64,000 bases of DNA from Sinohyriopsis cumingii (GCA_028554795.2 CM068830.1:110497214-110561213); one strand, 5' to 3'. Numbered from the stretch's first letter, positions 17,352 to 31,179 are shown. Made by a program: numbers and translations. The notes: generated from the sequence alone by a model not told the origin.

Positions 17352-17596
17352 AGCAGCAGAGGGGGCGATGACATCGACGCGGGACGCCCGATGATTACCA
17401 CGGGAAAACACCAACGAGATGTTGTGGCGAAATATGGCGTTTTCGAGCAAAAAACGCTAAGGCTCCATTTGCCAAACGGAGACTTTATTTTTTTTTTGTT
17501 CGAAAAGTGAGATTTCGAAGGAAGGCTCTATTTGTCGTTTTGAGGCCTTAATCGAAATTTGTCGAAAAAGTTGTCGGACTCGCCCCCTCTGCTGCT
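17352..17596. repeat. Right TIR of element 1
   Basis: 245 bp, reverse complement of 2823-3068. By my base-by-base reading the only difference is a T10 run instead of 11. It is bounded at both edges by AGCAGCAGAGGGGGCGA-type motifs in inverse orientation. Confidence 0.95.
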
Positions 17597-17601
17597 GTAG
17601 C
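17597..17601. other. Right target-site duplication of element 1
   Basis: GTAGC, identical to 2818-2822. See the left copy. Confidence 0.7.
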
Positions 17602-19006
17602 TGGGTAGTATACTGTAGAGTCAAATTTGTTTGTTCAAGATAAAGTGATGGCACATTTTCCTCAACATGGGGAAGTTCCAAATGCTTCCATACAAAGTGT
17701 AAATCCCAGATTATGTATCAGAATAAACGTATGCTGGTAAGATTTGCATGAGTTTTAGTACAAAACTGAATCATATTAAAGTTTGATCAAACACAACAGC
17801 CAGAGAAAGATGTTCCACAACATGTAAGATTTTATTATGTAGCTGAGTTCACTTGGCAAACTTGGTCTAACATGGACACCGAATAAGTAGCTACTGGTAA
17901 TGCTGCTGTCTGGAGCAATTCTGATGAGTTGCATTACTTCTCCGAGTTGTTTCTTGTTCCCAATCAACTGGATGAGCTGGACAGTATTAGCACTAAACCA
18001 CAGATGTAAAATGTTACAATATGCCATGCTAGAGCGACACCTAAGAGCTTGACATGGCACCTTCCCAATACAGAGTCTTACTGAATCCTATGTATTAACA
18101 TAATGAAATACAGAACAGAGCAGACTTCTTAGCAGGCAGGGTATGACCTAGTCAGGAAATGGTGCACCCCAGAGATGCTGAAGCAATATCCATAAAGGAT
18201 ATGGAACACCATACTTCCAAGTACAAGATAGGAACAAAACTGTAGTAATAACAAGAGGTCATATTCAGTAATTTTTGTGCAACAAAATTAGAAGATCTTT
18301 CTGCCTTTTTAGCAATGACAGTAGTATTCATTTATGAAAAAGCATCAAGTACAAAAGGATAGGTCTTCAGGCCAACATGTTTGATCAAATTCTGTTTACA
18401 AGAAGCAGTACTTCAAACCTTGGAGGCATGTGAATATTTGAGAATGGACTGGCATAATTTATATAAACCTGAAAGGCCTTTACACAAGATACTTCATGTT
18501 CAAACTGGTCTGTTGGTGTTTTGAGAAGAACTTAACAATTTGCAACAGTACTGTTGACAAATAATGGAATAGTCTTTCTATTTTATGTAATTGTTGTCAT
18601 ATTTGTTGGTGCTTTGGCATCGTTAGTAAGACCTCTACAACCTTTCTGTCAAAAATCTATCAAACTCTGTTCAGCATATTTGGAGAAGGCTATTTATGTC
18701 TTTTTATTTTACAAACTCTGGCCAACTTGATGAGAGATCAGATTCTTTTGTACAATAATGAAAAGCTTTTATGTCCGCCATGAAGTTTGGTGACGAGCAT
18801 TGACACCACAGCAGCGTTTTTTAATTTAAATTGCTCTTGAACTTTTTGTTAAGATGCAAACTGCAATAGTTGACAAGGTTAAATGGATGCTATATAATAT
18901 GGCCATGTGAGCTAAATATCATTGAGAGTGCAAGTGATAACACCTGGGGATTTTGTAATAGAGAAACCAAACACTAAACTACTTACATCATTTAGTGTAT
19001 AACTTA
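17602..19006. other. Host DNA, possible 3' untranslated or intronic sequence
   Basis: No supported gene. On the minus strand it lies directly downstream of the transmembrane exon, so part may be that gene's 3' untranslated region. Confidence 0.35.
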
Positions 19007-19134
19007 TTATTTTTGTATGCCTTTATAACAAATCACAACTGCCAGTATACCAAAAACAACAGCCACTGATCCAACTGTTATGCCTATTATGGCTCCAGTG
19101 CTTAAACCCTCATTATCTGTGCTAGCTGGAGTCT
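19007..19134 (-). CDS. Terminal exon of a single-pass membrane protein
   Basis: On the minus strand an acceptor TTGCAG at 19140-19135 opens a frame with a short Thr/Ser-rich stalk (TPASTDNEG). A clear transmembrane helix follows (TGAIIGITVGSVAVVFGILA, then VVICYKG) and a very short cytoplasmic tail ends in TAA at 19009-19007. The first codon is split (phase 1), compatible with the phase-1 donor of the Ig exon at 25997. I infer that both belong to one Ig-domain surface receptor or adhesion protein. Family not identified. Confidence 0.55.
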
Positions 19135-20162
19135 CTGCAATAGATCATATATAAGTATGTATAATGTGTAAACTTCATATCCTACAATCAATGTATTTCT
19201 TCGTGCCCTTCTTAGACTTTGAATTCAGATTTAGCATGGCCTAAAATATATATTTTTAAACTGGTTATCAGTTTCTGAACTACAGTGGATTTAGTTACAA
19301 ACATATGTTACATCTAATTGGTCACAAACTTAAGTAACATAAATGAAACAAACACAGCAAGTCTTGTAAAACTTATCAAACAATGTAATTATCAAAGTGA
19401 AAATGTGAGAGGAACGTACAGTATTATGATGTGAATCCAAACTACTGGTAGTCCTTATAAAAACCTATGAAAGTCCTAAAGGAATGAAAAGTTTCTTAAA
19501 CGTTTCAAAACTTAAATGTCTTGCTCTTCCAAGGACTGCGATGTTGTCAAGATGGCATTGTCCAGAATTCCTTTAAATAATTTATACCACTTCCAGAATA
19601 ATATTATAGTCAAAATAATGAACACTTACTTTTTCACTGAACAGTCAAATTAAATGTGTTTCCATTCTAAAATGATATCTAAGTAAAACATAAAACACCT
19701 ATGCAGACTAACAATTGGAACACTATAAGTGTGAATGACTCCAACAAATGGAATGAATCTGATTGCTCAATTATCTCCTTATATACACTATCTATTGTGA
19801 CTGAACTTCGCAATAAACCTCATGTTACAGAATAAACTACTCATTTTCCATTAACTTTGTCATTACATGTAAACCAGCCCAACCAATGGGAGGTTACTGA
19901 ATTTTACCACTAACTACTGACATTCTGTACACATTACAGCCATGAATACAGATTTTAAAAATTAGATAAAATCATGTACCAGGATTTAAACAAAAATCTA
20001 CATTTATATAACATAGACTCCATTTGATTCAGATCATACAATTTGCCTGTAGAAAAAGAAAGATGCCAATCTCCAGAGTCTAACCATATATTTAATGATC
20101 CTATAACAAATATTTGACATGGTGAATTAGCAACAGAGCTTTTCAGTTAGTTAAGGGGATTT

Positions 20163-20266
<104 letters not shown>

Positions 20267-20309
20267 TAGAATGTATGAATACAGGAGTATATTGCGAATT
20301 GCTTGTAAC

Positions 20310-20361
20310 AGTTTTTCAGTCATATCGCCAGTTTATAGTGACGTCTCGCACTGGGGCATTT
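20310..20361. repeat. Fragment of the tRNA-type SINE family A
   Basis: Shares TTTCAGTCATATC...CAGTTTATAGTGACGTCT..CACTGGGGCAT with the longer copies near 25.1, 26.7, 29.9 and 43.1 kb. Confidence 0.5.
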
Positions 20362-21417
20362 TAAATCTTTGTTTTTATTTCATTCTGATTTTTCTTGTGC
20401 TAGAGTAACTTTGATTTTTCAAATATCCACAATTTTTTAAGGCAACTCTTATTATATTCTATATTTGGTTTTTGTCTTTTACTTCAACGATGAATAATGT
20501 TGAATGTATAACCATTCAGCATCATTTATACAAGCCAGGTAAATATATGAGACCCTCAGAAGAACTATTGTAGAGACTATAATAGGAAAAAATACAGTAA
20601 GTTTTCAGTGCTTGTTTTAGAAACATCAAAGCAGAAGGTGTAAAACAATTAATGATGATTATAGTTAACTGCTTTTAAAATTTTTTTAAGAAAAGTAAAC
20701 AAACCCAATAAAGATGTATAATCTGACATTTCACCATTACTAATAACATTCTGATGTTACAAATTAAAGACCAACATCAGATCATATACTTTTGACATTA
20801 AATTTATTAATTCCTACAGTGCATTTTTAATATTGTCAAGCCCAATCACAGCAAATTACAAACTAAACAGTGGTCTTAAAAAGGGTTAAAAGCAGGTAAT
20901 GTTTGAGAAATTAAAATAAATAATTCAAAAAGCAGTGGGACTGGATGGAGAAATGTATCATTTTCTTCATGGGGGCAGGCAAACTTTTGACATAAAATGT
21001 ATTTTTTTTAAATTTTGTAAACAAAATAAAAAATTAAACAGCTAACTGTAATTCTCAAAATATCTGACTATATACCTCAAATTTAAATTTTGTATTGATT
21101 AACTTATTCCAGTAATTTAATTTAGTAATATTGTTCATGTAGAACTTTTGCAAGTCATAGTCAGATAAGAAAAGTTTGAACAAAAAGTCTTTGGCATGTT
21201 AAATTTTAGACTATGTAAAATAAAATGATATAGAAAGCACACAGATATATCTGTGTCAGCTGTTTTGTCTCATAAATGTTTTGCTGAATAATTCTCATTT
21301 ATGAATTAACTGATTACCTGTAAACTTTACTACTTGCTTCATATGCATGTTGAGATTTTTTGAAATGTTTGATTAAATAGCTGCTTTGTACATAGTTTCC
21401 CATTTATATATTTATAA

Positions 21418-21556
<139 letters not shown>

Positions 21557-21567
21557 TAGCAAGAGAG

Positions 21568-21825
21568 AGTTGTTGTTGTGGGGTTTAACGCCATTTTTCA
21601 GCACACGATAGGCTATGCATGGCGGCCAGTATTAATGGTGGAGGAAGAACCCGAGAAAACTGTGGAAAGAACCACCGACCCACGAGAAGCTACTGGCAAG
21701 CTTTCTCACATACCCACATTGGCTGAATCCAAGACTCAAACCGGCACAGACAGAGGTGAGATGGCAGTGATCCGTAACGGGGAGTGTTTTAGACCACTCT
21801 GCCACTCTGGGCCCCACAAGAAAGA
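21568..21825 (-). repeat. tRNA-derived SINE-like repeat, family B
   Basis: Starts TTGTTGTTGTGGGGTTTAACGCC. It ends in a segment whose reverse complement carries a B-box-like GGTTTGAGTC. The structure resembles tRNA-derived SINEs that are abundant in molluscs (recollection). Open frames across it are not genes. Confidence 0.5.
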
Positions 21826-21879
21826 GAGAGAGATGATCATGCCTAAATGTCACAATTTATATACAGTCCAGTGAATTTT

Positions 21880-24640
21880 GAATAAAAAAAACTTTAGTAT
21901 AATAAAGTTGACTAATGAAAATACGTTTAATGGTTTGTTTCTGTGGCATGTGGTTCCTTGTTTGGTAAGTTGCTCATAAATGAGGTTGATTTTAAACTTT
22001 CAAAATTTATTATCAAATATTAGAAAGGAACAATATGTAATTTTTACAAGTTTTAATTAGGTACATCAAACATTTACACTATATTCTCATCGCATATCAA
22101 CCTAACTACTTATCTTACAGAAACAATGGCATTTTCTATTTTTTTTCATTCAATACTTTAGCATATCATAGATAACACAGACAATTGAGTAAAATATTTG
22201 TCAATGATTTAAGTTAGACCTATGCTACTGTCATATTTATTGTTTATCTTTTATTTGGATTAAATAAATGTACTCTGGTATCATTTCTGATGTACAGTGT
22301 TACCCTAGGATGGTTTATGTATATCATTTATTATTTCGAAATGGTGAGTTTGGTTCATCCCATGCTGCACGAGCAAAGTGATTATGATGAGAAAACCGAT
22401 ATACCTGGAGCGAACAGGCAGTGTATGGCTACATGGCCTGTGTCTAAATTACCTCATCATGGAGTAAAACAACACATTATGAGAAGTCTTTTCAGTGAAT
22501 AGTCTACTTAAATGATGTGTGATCTCCAGCTGTAGAGGTATGCGAGTTAAATATAATTGTCCTACTTGTATTATAGGATATAATTGTTTTCCTATCACAT
22601 TTATCTTGCATTTTAGGTAATTCTGACTTGTGTCATATAATGCAATGTTATAGTCTGTTTCCTAGTTTACCTGTATGCAATTTAACAGAACGATTATATT
22701 CACAATAATGTTGTATTTATTAAGGAAGAGAAGGTGTTTCGTTAAGCACTATAAGATTCTTGTCAGACACAGGTTCACTTCTGAACCTGATTATCACCTT
22801 GTACAGTAGTCCCGATAATACAATTTGTATAAAATAATCAACTCAAGTTTACTGTAGATGATGTCATTATATGCTGTTATACACGACCATGTCATTTGTA
22901 GTACATGGATTCGGATGTTATATTTTCAGCTGACTGATTGATCATTGATGACTGATTGATTGAATGGTGACTGGTAAATGCTGAGTGTAATGCTGAAGGA
23001 GGGATGGATTCACAGTTACGCTGTCCCATATATGCACCGTATTGTAGATGGTGTTTAGCCGTGGTGCTAATTTGGGCGTTATACCCATTGTGCTGCAGTC
23101 GGGGATTGACGCTGGCCCAGAAGAAGATAAAGGTTATCATGTGGTGAAGAACCAAGGCTTCTGGACCAACAGGTCTGCACAGAACAAGATATTTTAGGAT
23201 CTTTAGGCAGACCAGGAGGGGCAGACTGTTCGTGGTGGCTCCTCCACCATTCGACAGAGTGATGGGATGGAAAAGATCTTTCGGATTTGTGTTCGACTCT
23301 GCAAGATATATGTCCCAATGTTTCATATCATATTTCACTATTTGAGTGAAAACTAATCATATTTCACTATTTGAGTGAAAACGTGTCATATTTCATTATA
23401 TGAGTGAACTATATCATTTTCGTGTGGAAATTGTCAATGTCTATGTATTATCATTTTTTCCATCATTTGTGTGGAATCACTCTGAATCGATAATCATTGT
23501 CTTTTTACTATTTAAGTTTTTTCTTGAATATCAGTACCCCATTTCATTTAAATCCCAATATTATCTGGTTCACGCATATTTTGTTAAATATCCAATATTT
23601 GGATTTTGTGCATGCACAAATCAAACAGTCTTCTCATTGAATCAGTCATCAATAAACATTGTATTTTGTCACCATCAAAAGTGTTTTGTTATGATCTGAC
23701 CCCAGCCCAGTTATCCTGTTGCAGCTACTATGGGAAACTTATGACGAATACTGTTGATTTTACTTACTTAATGAGTATATATTTATCACATATAAGCTGA
23801 ATTGTAAACTTTTGGACATATATTGATTTAACCAGTTATCATAAAAAATTGTGACAATTCCATACTATTAATCACATTTCTGTTGATAATGAATATGTAT
23901 TATTTTGTATTTTGCACTAAAGGGCAAGCTGTAGCAAATATACACAGGCCAAGCTATTTTGCAATTTGTTTTGGAGATGTTAAATGTGTGACATATTTGT
24001 TTAAAGCTGATTTAGAAATAATGAAGATGATTTCTGGCTTGTGCTACTTTAATATTGTTTGTTTAAATTATTTTACAGTCGCTGCAATATTTAAAACCAT
24101 GAATCTGTATTGAAGTAAACATAAAATTTACATCTAAATTTCTGCGGTTAAAGCTAGGAGGTTACATATACCCACAAGGAATCAGACATACATCCGAAAA
24201 GTAGCCTATTTTTCCTAACAGGAGATGGACTGGCATTTACCTGTGAAAATGTACACCTTGCCCAAAATTGATTTTGATTTCCTATGTTATTTAGTTCCCT
24301 GGTCTAGTCACTGTGGACACAAATAAACTTCTCTTACCACAGACAGTCATTTGTATACTGTGATATCAGTTGTGTGCTACTTTATAACAGTGCCAAACCA
24401 TAGTTCTGTTACTGCAAGTAAAGAATTAACTCACTTCTGCATCTACATACTGGGCAAAATCTACTCAATTGGCATTCTTTGTCAGTGCCAAAGTTACTGT
24501 ATATAAACGAGTCCAGTAACCCACTATGAGGACAATGGGAGGATGTGTTTACTGAATTTAAAACTTTACATTTACAAGAATGAGCAATAAAAGATTTGCA
24601 TGATGGTACTTGTGTAGGCCTTAGTGGATTTCATATGAGC
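21880..24640. other. Host DNA, no supported gene
   Basis: AT-rich. A minus-strand frame at 22892-23338 ends in a Tyr/Ser-rich tail (ITSESMYYK) after an acceptor-like CTGCAG at about 23093. It could be a cytoplasmic-tail exon but stands alone. Two to three copies of a 25-30-bp ATTTCACTATTTGAGTGAAAA repeat lie at 23330-23405. Confidence 0.4.
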
Positions 24641-25640
24641 ACAATTTTCATTTAGGACCAACTAGACATCATAATCTGTCTTTTGGTGATCACCTCATGT
24701 CACTGTAGTGGCCATATTGGGGGTCAGATTGGCACTATTTTAATTTAATTAGGACCATCCATAAATCAATAGAAGCCTCGTGTCAATATGTTCAGGAGGA
24801 GCAGCCATAATATGATTTTCAAAATGACTTCCATAGTGCCCATACTAGATGTCAGATCAGCAACATTTTTATTTTGAAACAACTACACATCATTAGAAGT
24901 ATTTTAGCTGTTCAGAGAAAACGCATGTGGTCTGACAATCAAATCAGGAGGAATATCAATAACAAGAATTTCAAAATGGCTGATGTAGCAGTCATACTGG
25001 ATATATGACTATCTTCATCAATACATCATAAAAAGTCTTCTGGTGAAATCCCTATAATGACAAAAAATCACATTTAGGTGGGATGTGGTGTGTGTGTGAT
25101 TTGGATTTTGTAACGTAGCTTTAACAACTTTTCAGTCATATCACTATGATGTCTGCAATGTGGCAGTTTATAGTGATGTCTAGCACTGGGCATCATGATG
25201 CAGACATTTAGCATGATGTCCCACCCAGTCAAATTATCCAGGCACCAGACCAACCAGTCATAACACTAACCTCTTAATGCTGAGCTCCAAGCGAGGCAGC
25301 TGTTAGTACCATTTTTATGTCTTTGGTATGACTCGGCCGGGGATTGAACCCACGACCTCCTGCGTCTGAGGCAGACGCATTTAGAAGAAATAGAAGTTAC
25401 AACATTGTGAAGATGGCTGCTGTGGTGGCCATTATGGATATCGAAGCAGAAGCATTTTCATGTAGGATCAGCTAGATATCATATAACAAGTTCTGTGGTG
25501 ACAACCACATGTAGATATGACTATACATTCAGGAGGAATAGTAATAACAAGATTATAAAACTTTCCAAGTTGCACAAATTTTCATATAGACCATTATAAA
25601 TGCATGTGTAAAGATTCATTACAATCCTATACATAGTTTA
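24640..25640. repeat. Degenerate tandem repeat, about 150 bp per unit, interrupted by a SINE
   Basis: Several diverged units share AGGACCA-CTAGA-ATCAT, CAGGAGGA-AG-A-TAA, ATTTTCAAAATGGC and GTGGCCATA-TGGATGTC. The family-A SINE at 25098-25381 sits inside the array, so the array is older. Confidence 0.6.
25098..25381 (-). repeat. SINE-like repeat family A, copy 1
   Basis: Begins after a TG run with GATTTGGATTTTGTAACG. It contains CAGTTTATAGTGATGTCTAG and GGGGATTGAACCCACGACCT, whose reverse complement is a Pol III B-box-like GGGTTCAATCC. That points to a tRNA-derived SINE in minus orientation. Confidence 0.65.
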
Positions 25641-25996
25641 GGAGGAATAGTGAAATGATATTTGTACTAACAGATGCATGGGCACAGGAAAATACAAAAT
25701 GTATAACCTTGTGTATTTCTGTCTTTGAAATTTGTTTCTAAGAGTTTAAATCTATCCAAAAAGTGGTAACAGGAAAATTGCTACTTTAACCAAACAAACT
25801 GGTGAAATATGGTACATGGAAATGTTGCTGACGAGTTTTAGCTGTGTAAAATGTTCACAGGTACTTTAAAGAACGACTTGAACACTGACTACAAATTGAT
25901 GATGTACCAACCAAACATAGTCTTTCTGAAGGAACCATGAAGTGATATAAGATTACAGTTAAAGGTGTTGTAAAGATACTGAAACTGTACCCTTAC

Positions 25997-26356
25997 CTGT
26001 GAGATGTATGGTATATTCTGCCCGTTTAGCATCTGGCTGAGGATCTTGAAATGTACATGACCACTTGACACCATTATCTACAGTTCCCAGTGGATTGATT
26101 CTCAAAGTATACCTGTTTCTTGCTACATCACAGGTGTATGATATGCGAGTTGGATCATATGATGTATTGAGCATGAGAAACACATCACATTCTGGAAATA
26201 TGGAATCTGGTGTTAATATTAAGGCATCTGAATTAGAACCATCGAACCAAGACACAGCTGAAACATTTCCTATTCCAATGTAATTGCAAGTGAATGTGAT
26301 GGAACCTCCTGGAGTTGCTTTTGCAGGCACAGCAGTGAGCCTGGCATTTTGGCAGC
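25997..26356 (-). CDS. Immunoglobulin-domain exon (phase 1-1)
   Basis: On the minus strand, between an acceptor TTACAG (26357/26358) and a donor GTAAGG (25996 downward). The 120-residue segment shows an Ig V/C2-type pattern: PGGSITFTCNY (B-strand Cys), VSWFDG (C-strand Trp), RYTLRINPLGTVDNGVKWSC (the E-F region and second Cys). Both splice junctions are phase 1, typical of extracellular Ig modules. Likely spliced to the transmembrane exon at 19134. The protein would be a cell-surface Ig-superfamily receptor; orthology unknown. Confidence 0.7.
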
Positions 26357-26715
26357 CTGTAACATTTAGGCAGGAATTAAAAACATATATGTTATAACAA
26401 GCATACTGCAAATTTATTAAGGCAATAACAATGCAACATTGTGTTTAATTCCTTTTGCAATTCTGCATCACTTTGAATGCATTTCTGGTTAAAACATACC
26501 AATGAACAGCAAGCCAAGTATCTTTTCCAATGAAACATCAAGGTACCTAGCATGTGCTGCCTGGGCAGTTATTGAACCCATGACCCTTGTATTACAAATC
26601 CAAATCTGTACCAAATGCACATCAACTTTATACATGGCATCTGACTTGAAGACATTGTTATGATGCAACTTTGGAATAAATCTGCTTCAAATGATTAGCT
26701 GGTGTGTCTGTTTGT

Positions 26716-27034
26716 GTGTGTGTGTGATTTGGATTTTTAATGTAGCTTTAAAAAAATTTCAGTCATATCACTATGATGTCTGAAATGTGGCAGTTAATAG
26801 TGATGTCTAGCACCGAGGCATCATACCTGCAGACATGCAGCATGATATCCCACCCAGTCACATTATCCTGACACCAGGCCGACTAGTTCTAACACTAACC
26901 TCTCAATGCTGAGCACCAAGCAAGGCAGTTGTTAGTATGATTTATGTAAGTCTTTGGTATGACTAGACTGGGGATTGAACCCACAACCTCCCGCATCCGA
27001 GGAAGACGCTCTGATCACTAGGCCGGTAGAGCGT
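26716..27034 (-). repeat. SINE-like repeat family A, copy 2
   Basis: Same order of blocks as copy 1. This copy keeps the tRNA-like end CTCTGATCACTAGGCCGGTAG and a GGGGATTGAACCCACAACCT B-box complement. Confidence 0.65.
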
Positions 27035-27620
27035 TCCTGATTAGAAGATCTTTTGGGATCTTAATTACCATGCAAACGTATGTGCGTGTATATACATGAA
27101 GTGAATGATGAAACTTTAGCCAAGAATAATACCATTTGTTATTAGGTGATACTAAATGGAATTATCTTTAACCAAATTCAACTTTGCACCTACATGTACC
27201 TGTGAAGTTGGTAAAGTTAGCATGTATAAAGCAGAAAGGCAACAGACAGACAAAATAATAAACAGATAAAAACTTTGCCCTTAACATAATGTTGCAGCTT
27301 TCAGACGAGACTTTAAATGAAAGGCCAGGATAATATCTTACCCCAAAAATCGCTAAAACATAAGTTGTGTAAATCACTCATTTTCAACATGAGCCTGCTT
27401 TGAAAATTCATGGAAAATGTTGACTGTATATTTTTTTCTTTTAGATTTCAATTTAAATACCTGATACAGAATATTAACATTTTCACTTTTTATATTGTAC
27501 CTTTATGTCTACAATTACTAAAAAGGGTTTGTATTCTTAAATTTTTGTTGCATTTCTTCACATTTACATTTTAGAAAACAAATTAACTGGCAGCATATAG
27601 ACAATATTGTACTGATGTGT

Positions 27621-27860
<240 letters not shown>

Positions 27861-29864
27861 TGTTACACATGATCGAACCACGAAAAAACAAAGTTTTGAA
27901 ATACCATTAGGATCATGACAACAATCACATACTGCTAAATTGCAGAATCAAACAAAAGCAATCCACTACAGAGAAATGTAAATATATCAAGGGTAGTATT
28001 ACAACTCTTTGTCTTAAGCTAAGCAATAGAAAAGAGCGAAATCCAACAAGTTTTGTAAAACTGAACAAATTTATTTCCCTAAAACACAAAGTGAGAACTT
28101 TAAAAACAACTTCCAGCATTGTAAATTAAATCCCAAATAGTCCTAAAAATTGTATCACCAGTCCTAATGAATAAAGCCCTAATTAAATTCCAGCTGTGTT
28201 CAAAATAATATCCAACTCTTAATATATTGATGTGCCTGTAGTGGCCTGTAACATGGAGATGTACCATATCTTTTGATGAAATCACAATAATATAATCCTA
28301 GATGTTCTTATCTGAATTCCCTAGAATTCTAAGTTAATGTTTCTGTCCAAGAATATTGTTAATGAGCACTTTGTATTTCCAGTGAATAATTCTTTTAATA
28401 ATTCCACCCAAATGAAATACTGAACACAACAATAATGATTCTGTTACAAAATGGTAGAGCAAGAATGATTACTTTTTCAAGTAAAACAATTATAAAACCC
28501 TCTATTTGACCTAGGTCAAATTAGCATTTTGTGAGAATACTGTCACCCAATGGAATTTTCCATTCTAGAGGATTCTGCAATCAGATTGTAAATATGCTTA
28601 CTAATAATAATAATCTGAATATTTACTCCAAAATCATAGAGAAGTTTAACTATATATTCTGTTGTTTTCCAATAGTTATGTTCAAGTCTGGTATAACATG
28701 AACTTGATTTTGGAGAAGATCAGTTTTAAATTACAATTAAACATACCCCATAATGATGAAGAAAAAAATAGCATATACAAATTAAATATACATAACATTA
28801 TGACTTGGATCATCTTGCACTTCACCCATGACAAAATGGAAGTTACATAGAGTGCATTCTCTTGATTTATTGTGTTGCTTATATTCTATGCCGAACTTTA
28901 TAGCTGCCATTATTCCAAACTTGCCACTAATATCAGGGTGAAATCTAAGATTCTTCAACTTCTGTCCAAACTTATTTTCCATTCACAAGAAACATCCAAC
29001 AAATGCCAAATTTCTCCAATACTTCAATATATGAACAAACCCTGTTCAAATGTTCTTGATTACCATAGAATAAGTTTATAAATTAGAAAATGAACATAGG
29101 AAGAGTCAAATCGTTGGTAAATATGAAATGGTATGGAATTTTGTATTCCCTTGTGTTATATTGTTACATAATTGGACAAACTATCTATATTCATTTACCA
29201 ATCCTGATAATTTCATTTCTGATCATGTACCAATGCTTAATATCTCTTGCCATTTAGTAGCATTGTTACACTAACTTTTCTAACAGCAACATAAACCTGA
29301 CCTAGTTCCTTGTTTAAAATGCTGATGGAATGAGTCTCAAGTCATGTATTCCATTTCCATAGCCTGACACATAAACATTACATCTTTTCAAGGACATACT
29401 ATATGCAGAATAGGTTGACATATTGTAAGTCAGGAAAACACAGGGGTAGTATTCTGTGTGTCCAGAATTCTTATTATTTTGAACACAATGTTCTGGTGTC
29501 AATAGTGCATTTCAAACCGTAAGCATTGTAGTATTATATTTAAATTAATCCTTAGTAAAAGTTAATTAGGGCATTCTCCAGTTTTTACAACTCATTAAGC
29601 ATTTGACATAGTTGATAGAGTTGGGGTGGGGTGCTGATGCATGTCAGTGAAGTTAGTGGATGAACAGATGGAGTGAAGCCTTCAGATAATCTCCACGTAT
29701 TTCAATTATTCTAACCCAGGTTTGTTTCTGTTAAAGAAGTATTTGGTGATATAATTTTGACATCACTAAAATAAGAGGCGAAGATTACAGAGGTCTTGCT
29801 AGGATTTTATAACTAGGAGTCCAGGACTCTTATTTTGGAAAAAAACAGGAGTTCCACCAGCAAA

Positions 29865-29867
<3 letters not shown>

Positions 29868-29903
<36 letters not shown>
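29868..29903. repeat. (TG)n microsatellite
   Basis: About 17 TG units directly preceding a SINE copy. Confidence 0.9.
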
Positions 29904-29904
<1 letters not shown>

Positions 29905-30070
29905 GTGATTTGTATTTTTAACGTAGCTTTAACAAAAATCAGTCATATCACTACGATGTCTGCACTGTGACAGTTTATAGTGATGCCAAGCGAGGCAGCT
30001 CTTATTAAAATTTTTATAAGTCTTAGGTATGACTAGGACGGGGATCGAACCCACGACCTCCCGCATCTGA
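29904..30070 (-). repeat. SINE-like repeat family A, copy 3, internally deleted
   Basis: Joins the 5' block (TTTTTAACGTAGCTTTAAC...CAGTTTATAGTGATG) directly to CCAAGCGAGGCAGCT and the B-box complement, missing about 130 bp seen in copies 1, 2 and 4. Confidence 0.6.
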
Positions 30071-30740
30071 CCAGCAAAAGTTGCAGTCCCTACCAGAAGC
30101 ATATTTGGCAAAGCTGAAGTAGCTAAATTTCCAGATGAGTAGAACTAGTAGTTGCCAATGAGTTTAATTTTCAAACTTCTTTACAACACTGACATATAAT
30201 TATTGTTTGTCCATTAAAGTGAGAGTGAATTATGTCAGTTTTACTCCATGCACCTAAGCTAAGCATCACACATAGTGTTCCAAGTGAAATATCAGTTCTA
30301 GCAACTTCTAGCACTCTGTTTTATCTCATTACAATCTTCACCAATTTGTCCCAAAATACTTATCCAAATTTGCAAACAGCATTTTGTCTAACTCAACATG
30401 TCTTGATTTCGAGATCACATGCACTGCTTATTCGGCTACACTTGGAAATGAACACAATAATGAGAAGTAAAGTTGTTCATTTGATGTACTCTTACACAAA
30501 AGTGCATCACTGGGCCTTTCTGCCTCTGAATTCAGTCATTATACATATCAGTACATTTTCCAAACACTCTGCAGTTAGTCAAGTCTTTGAACTTGGACCC
30601 AAGTTATTGGGTCATGTTCTTCAGATGTACTCTTACAATGACAACATTTACATCCGGGGGTCTTTCAGTCACTGAATTTTCTCACTGTAAAATTCAGCAC
30701 AGCTAAAATGATCATTTGAACAACACATTTTCCCACTCAC

Positions 30741-30852
30741 CAGATAGTGATGCCATCTTGCTAAAGTTGTCCGTTCGGAGGACTCCTGTACAAGTGATTT
30801 TCTGTGTCCCAGGTAAATAAATTGCATCCAAATATGCAGGATTAAGCGTTTC
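30741..30852 (-). CDS. Candidate exon, possible partial Ig domain
   Basis: Minus-strand open stretch between CTAG (acceptor-like) and GTGAGT (good donor at 30740). It carries PGTQKITCTG, reminiscent of an Ig B-strand, and ends in phase 1 like the Ig exon downstream at 26356. The acceptor is weak. It may be an upstream exon of the Ig receptor gene. Confidence 0.3.
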
Positions 30853-30961
30853 CTAGACCTCTGGATTAAATTCCAATGAAAATAATGGGTTCATTTAAAT
30901 AAATAGCAAAAAAAATATTTTTTAATGGAGACACAATTTATGAGGGACATTAGAAAATTGT

Positions 30962-31086
30962 CAACATGTGTCTGCCTCTTTGATAGCACTCTGTGTTAAG
31001 ACCTCACAGTAGTCATTTTATATATGAAAGTTACTGATAGTTAGAATACGGCATCTCATCTTATGTTTTAACGCAATAACACAACA
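30962..31086 (+). repeat. 5' LTR remnant of a gypsy-type retrotransposon
   Basis: Matches the 3' part of the LTR at 35568-35763 (TAAGACCTCACAGTAGTC, TTTAACGCAATAACACAACA) and is missing the first part. TGTCAGATGTGATC just after it is primer-binding-site-like. Confidence 0.7.
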
Positions 31087-31179
31087 TAGTGTCAGATGTG
31101 ATCATAACTGGAATAGAACATGGATTGTAAATGGATATTTTGAAACGATAACTTTACAACCCACAGAAGATTTTGCACG

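Larger units (their letters stand above)
2823..17596. mobile_element. Element 1: complete Polinton/Maverick-like (adintovirus-like) endogenous virus
   Basis: A 14.8-kb unit bounded by near-identical TIRs and the direct repeat GTAGC. It contains the hallmark Polinton set: MCP, adenain-type protease, packaging ATPase, retrovirus-like integrase and a family-B-like polymerase. It also carries a parvovirus-type PLA2, a fibre with repeats and HNH nucleases. Base composition and gene density differ clearly from the AT-rich flanks. The two TIRs differ only by one A in a run of 10-11, which argues for a recent insertion. Most frames are intact; exceptions are the fibre (in-frame TAA), the small gene near 10.3 kb and the zinc-ribbon/PLA2 gene. 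Confidence 0.93.

Noticed and set aside
22892..23338. 148-codon minus-strand frame, possible cytoplasmic-tail exon
   Set aside because: Only an acceptor-like CTGCAG and Tyr-rich end support it. No donor partner or domain, and the Ig gene already has a terminal exon at 19007.
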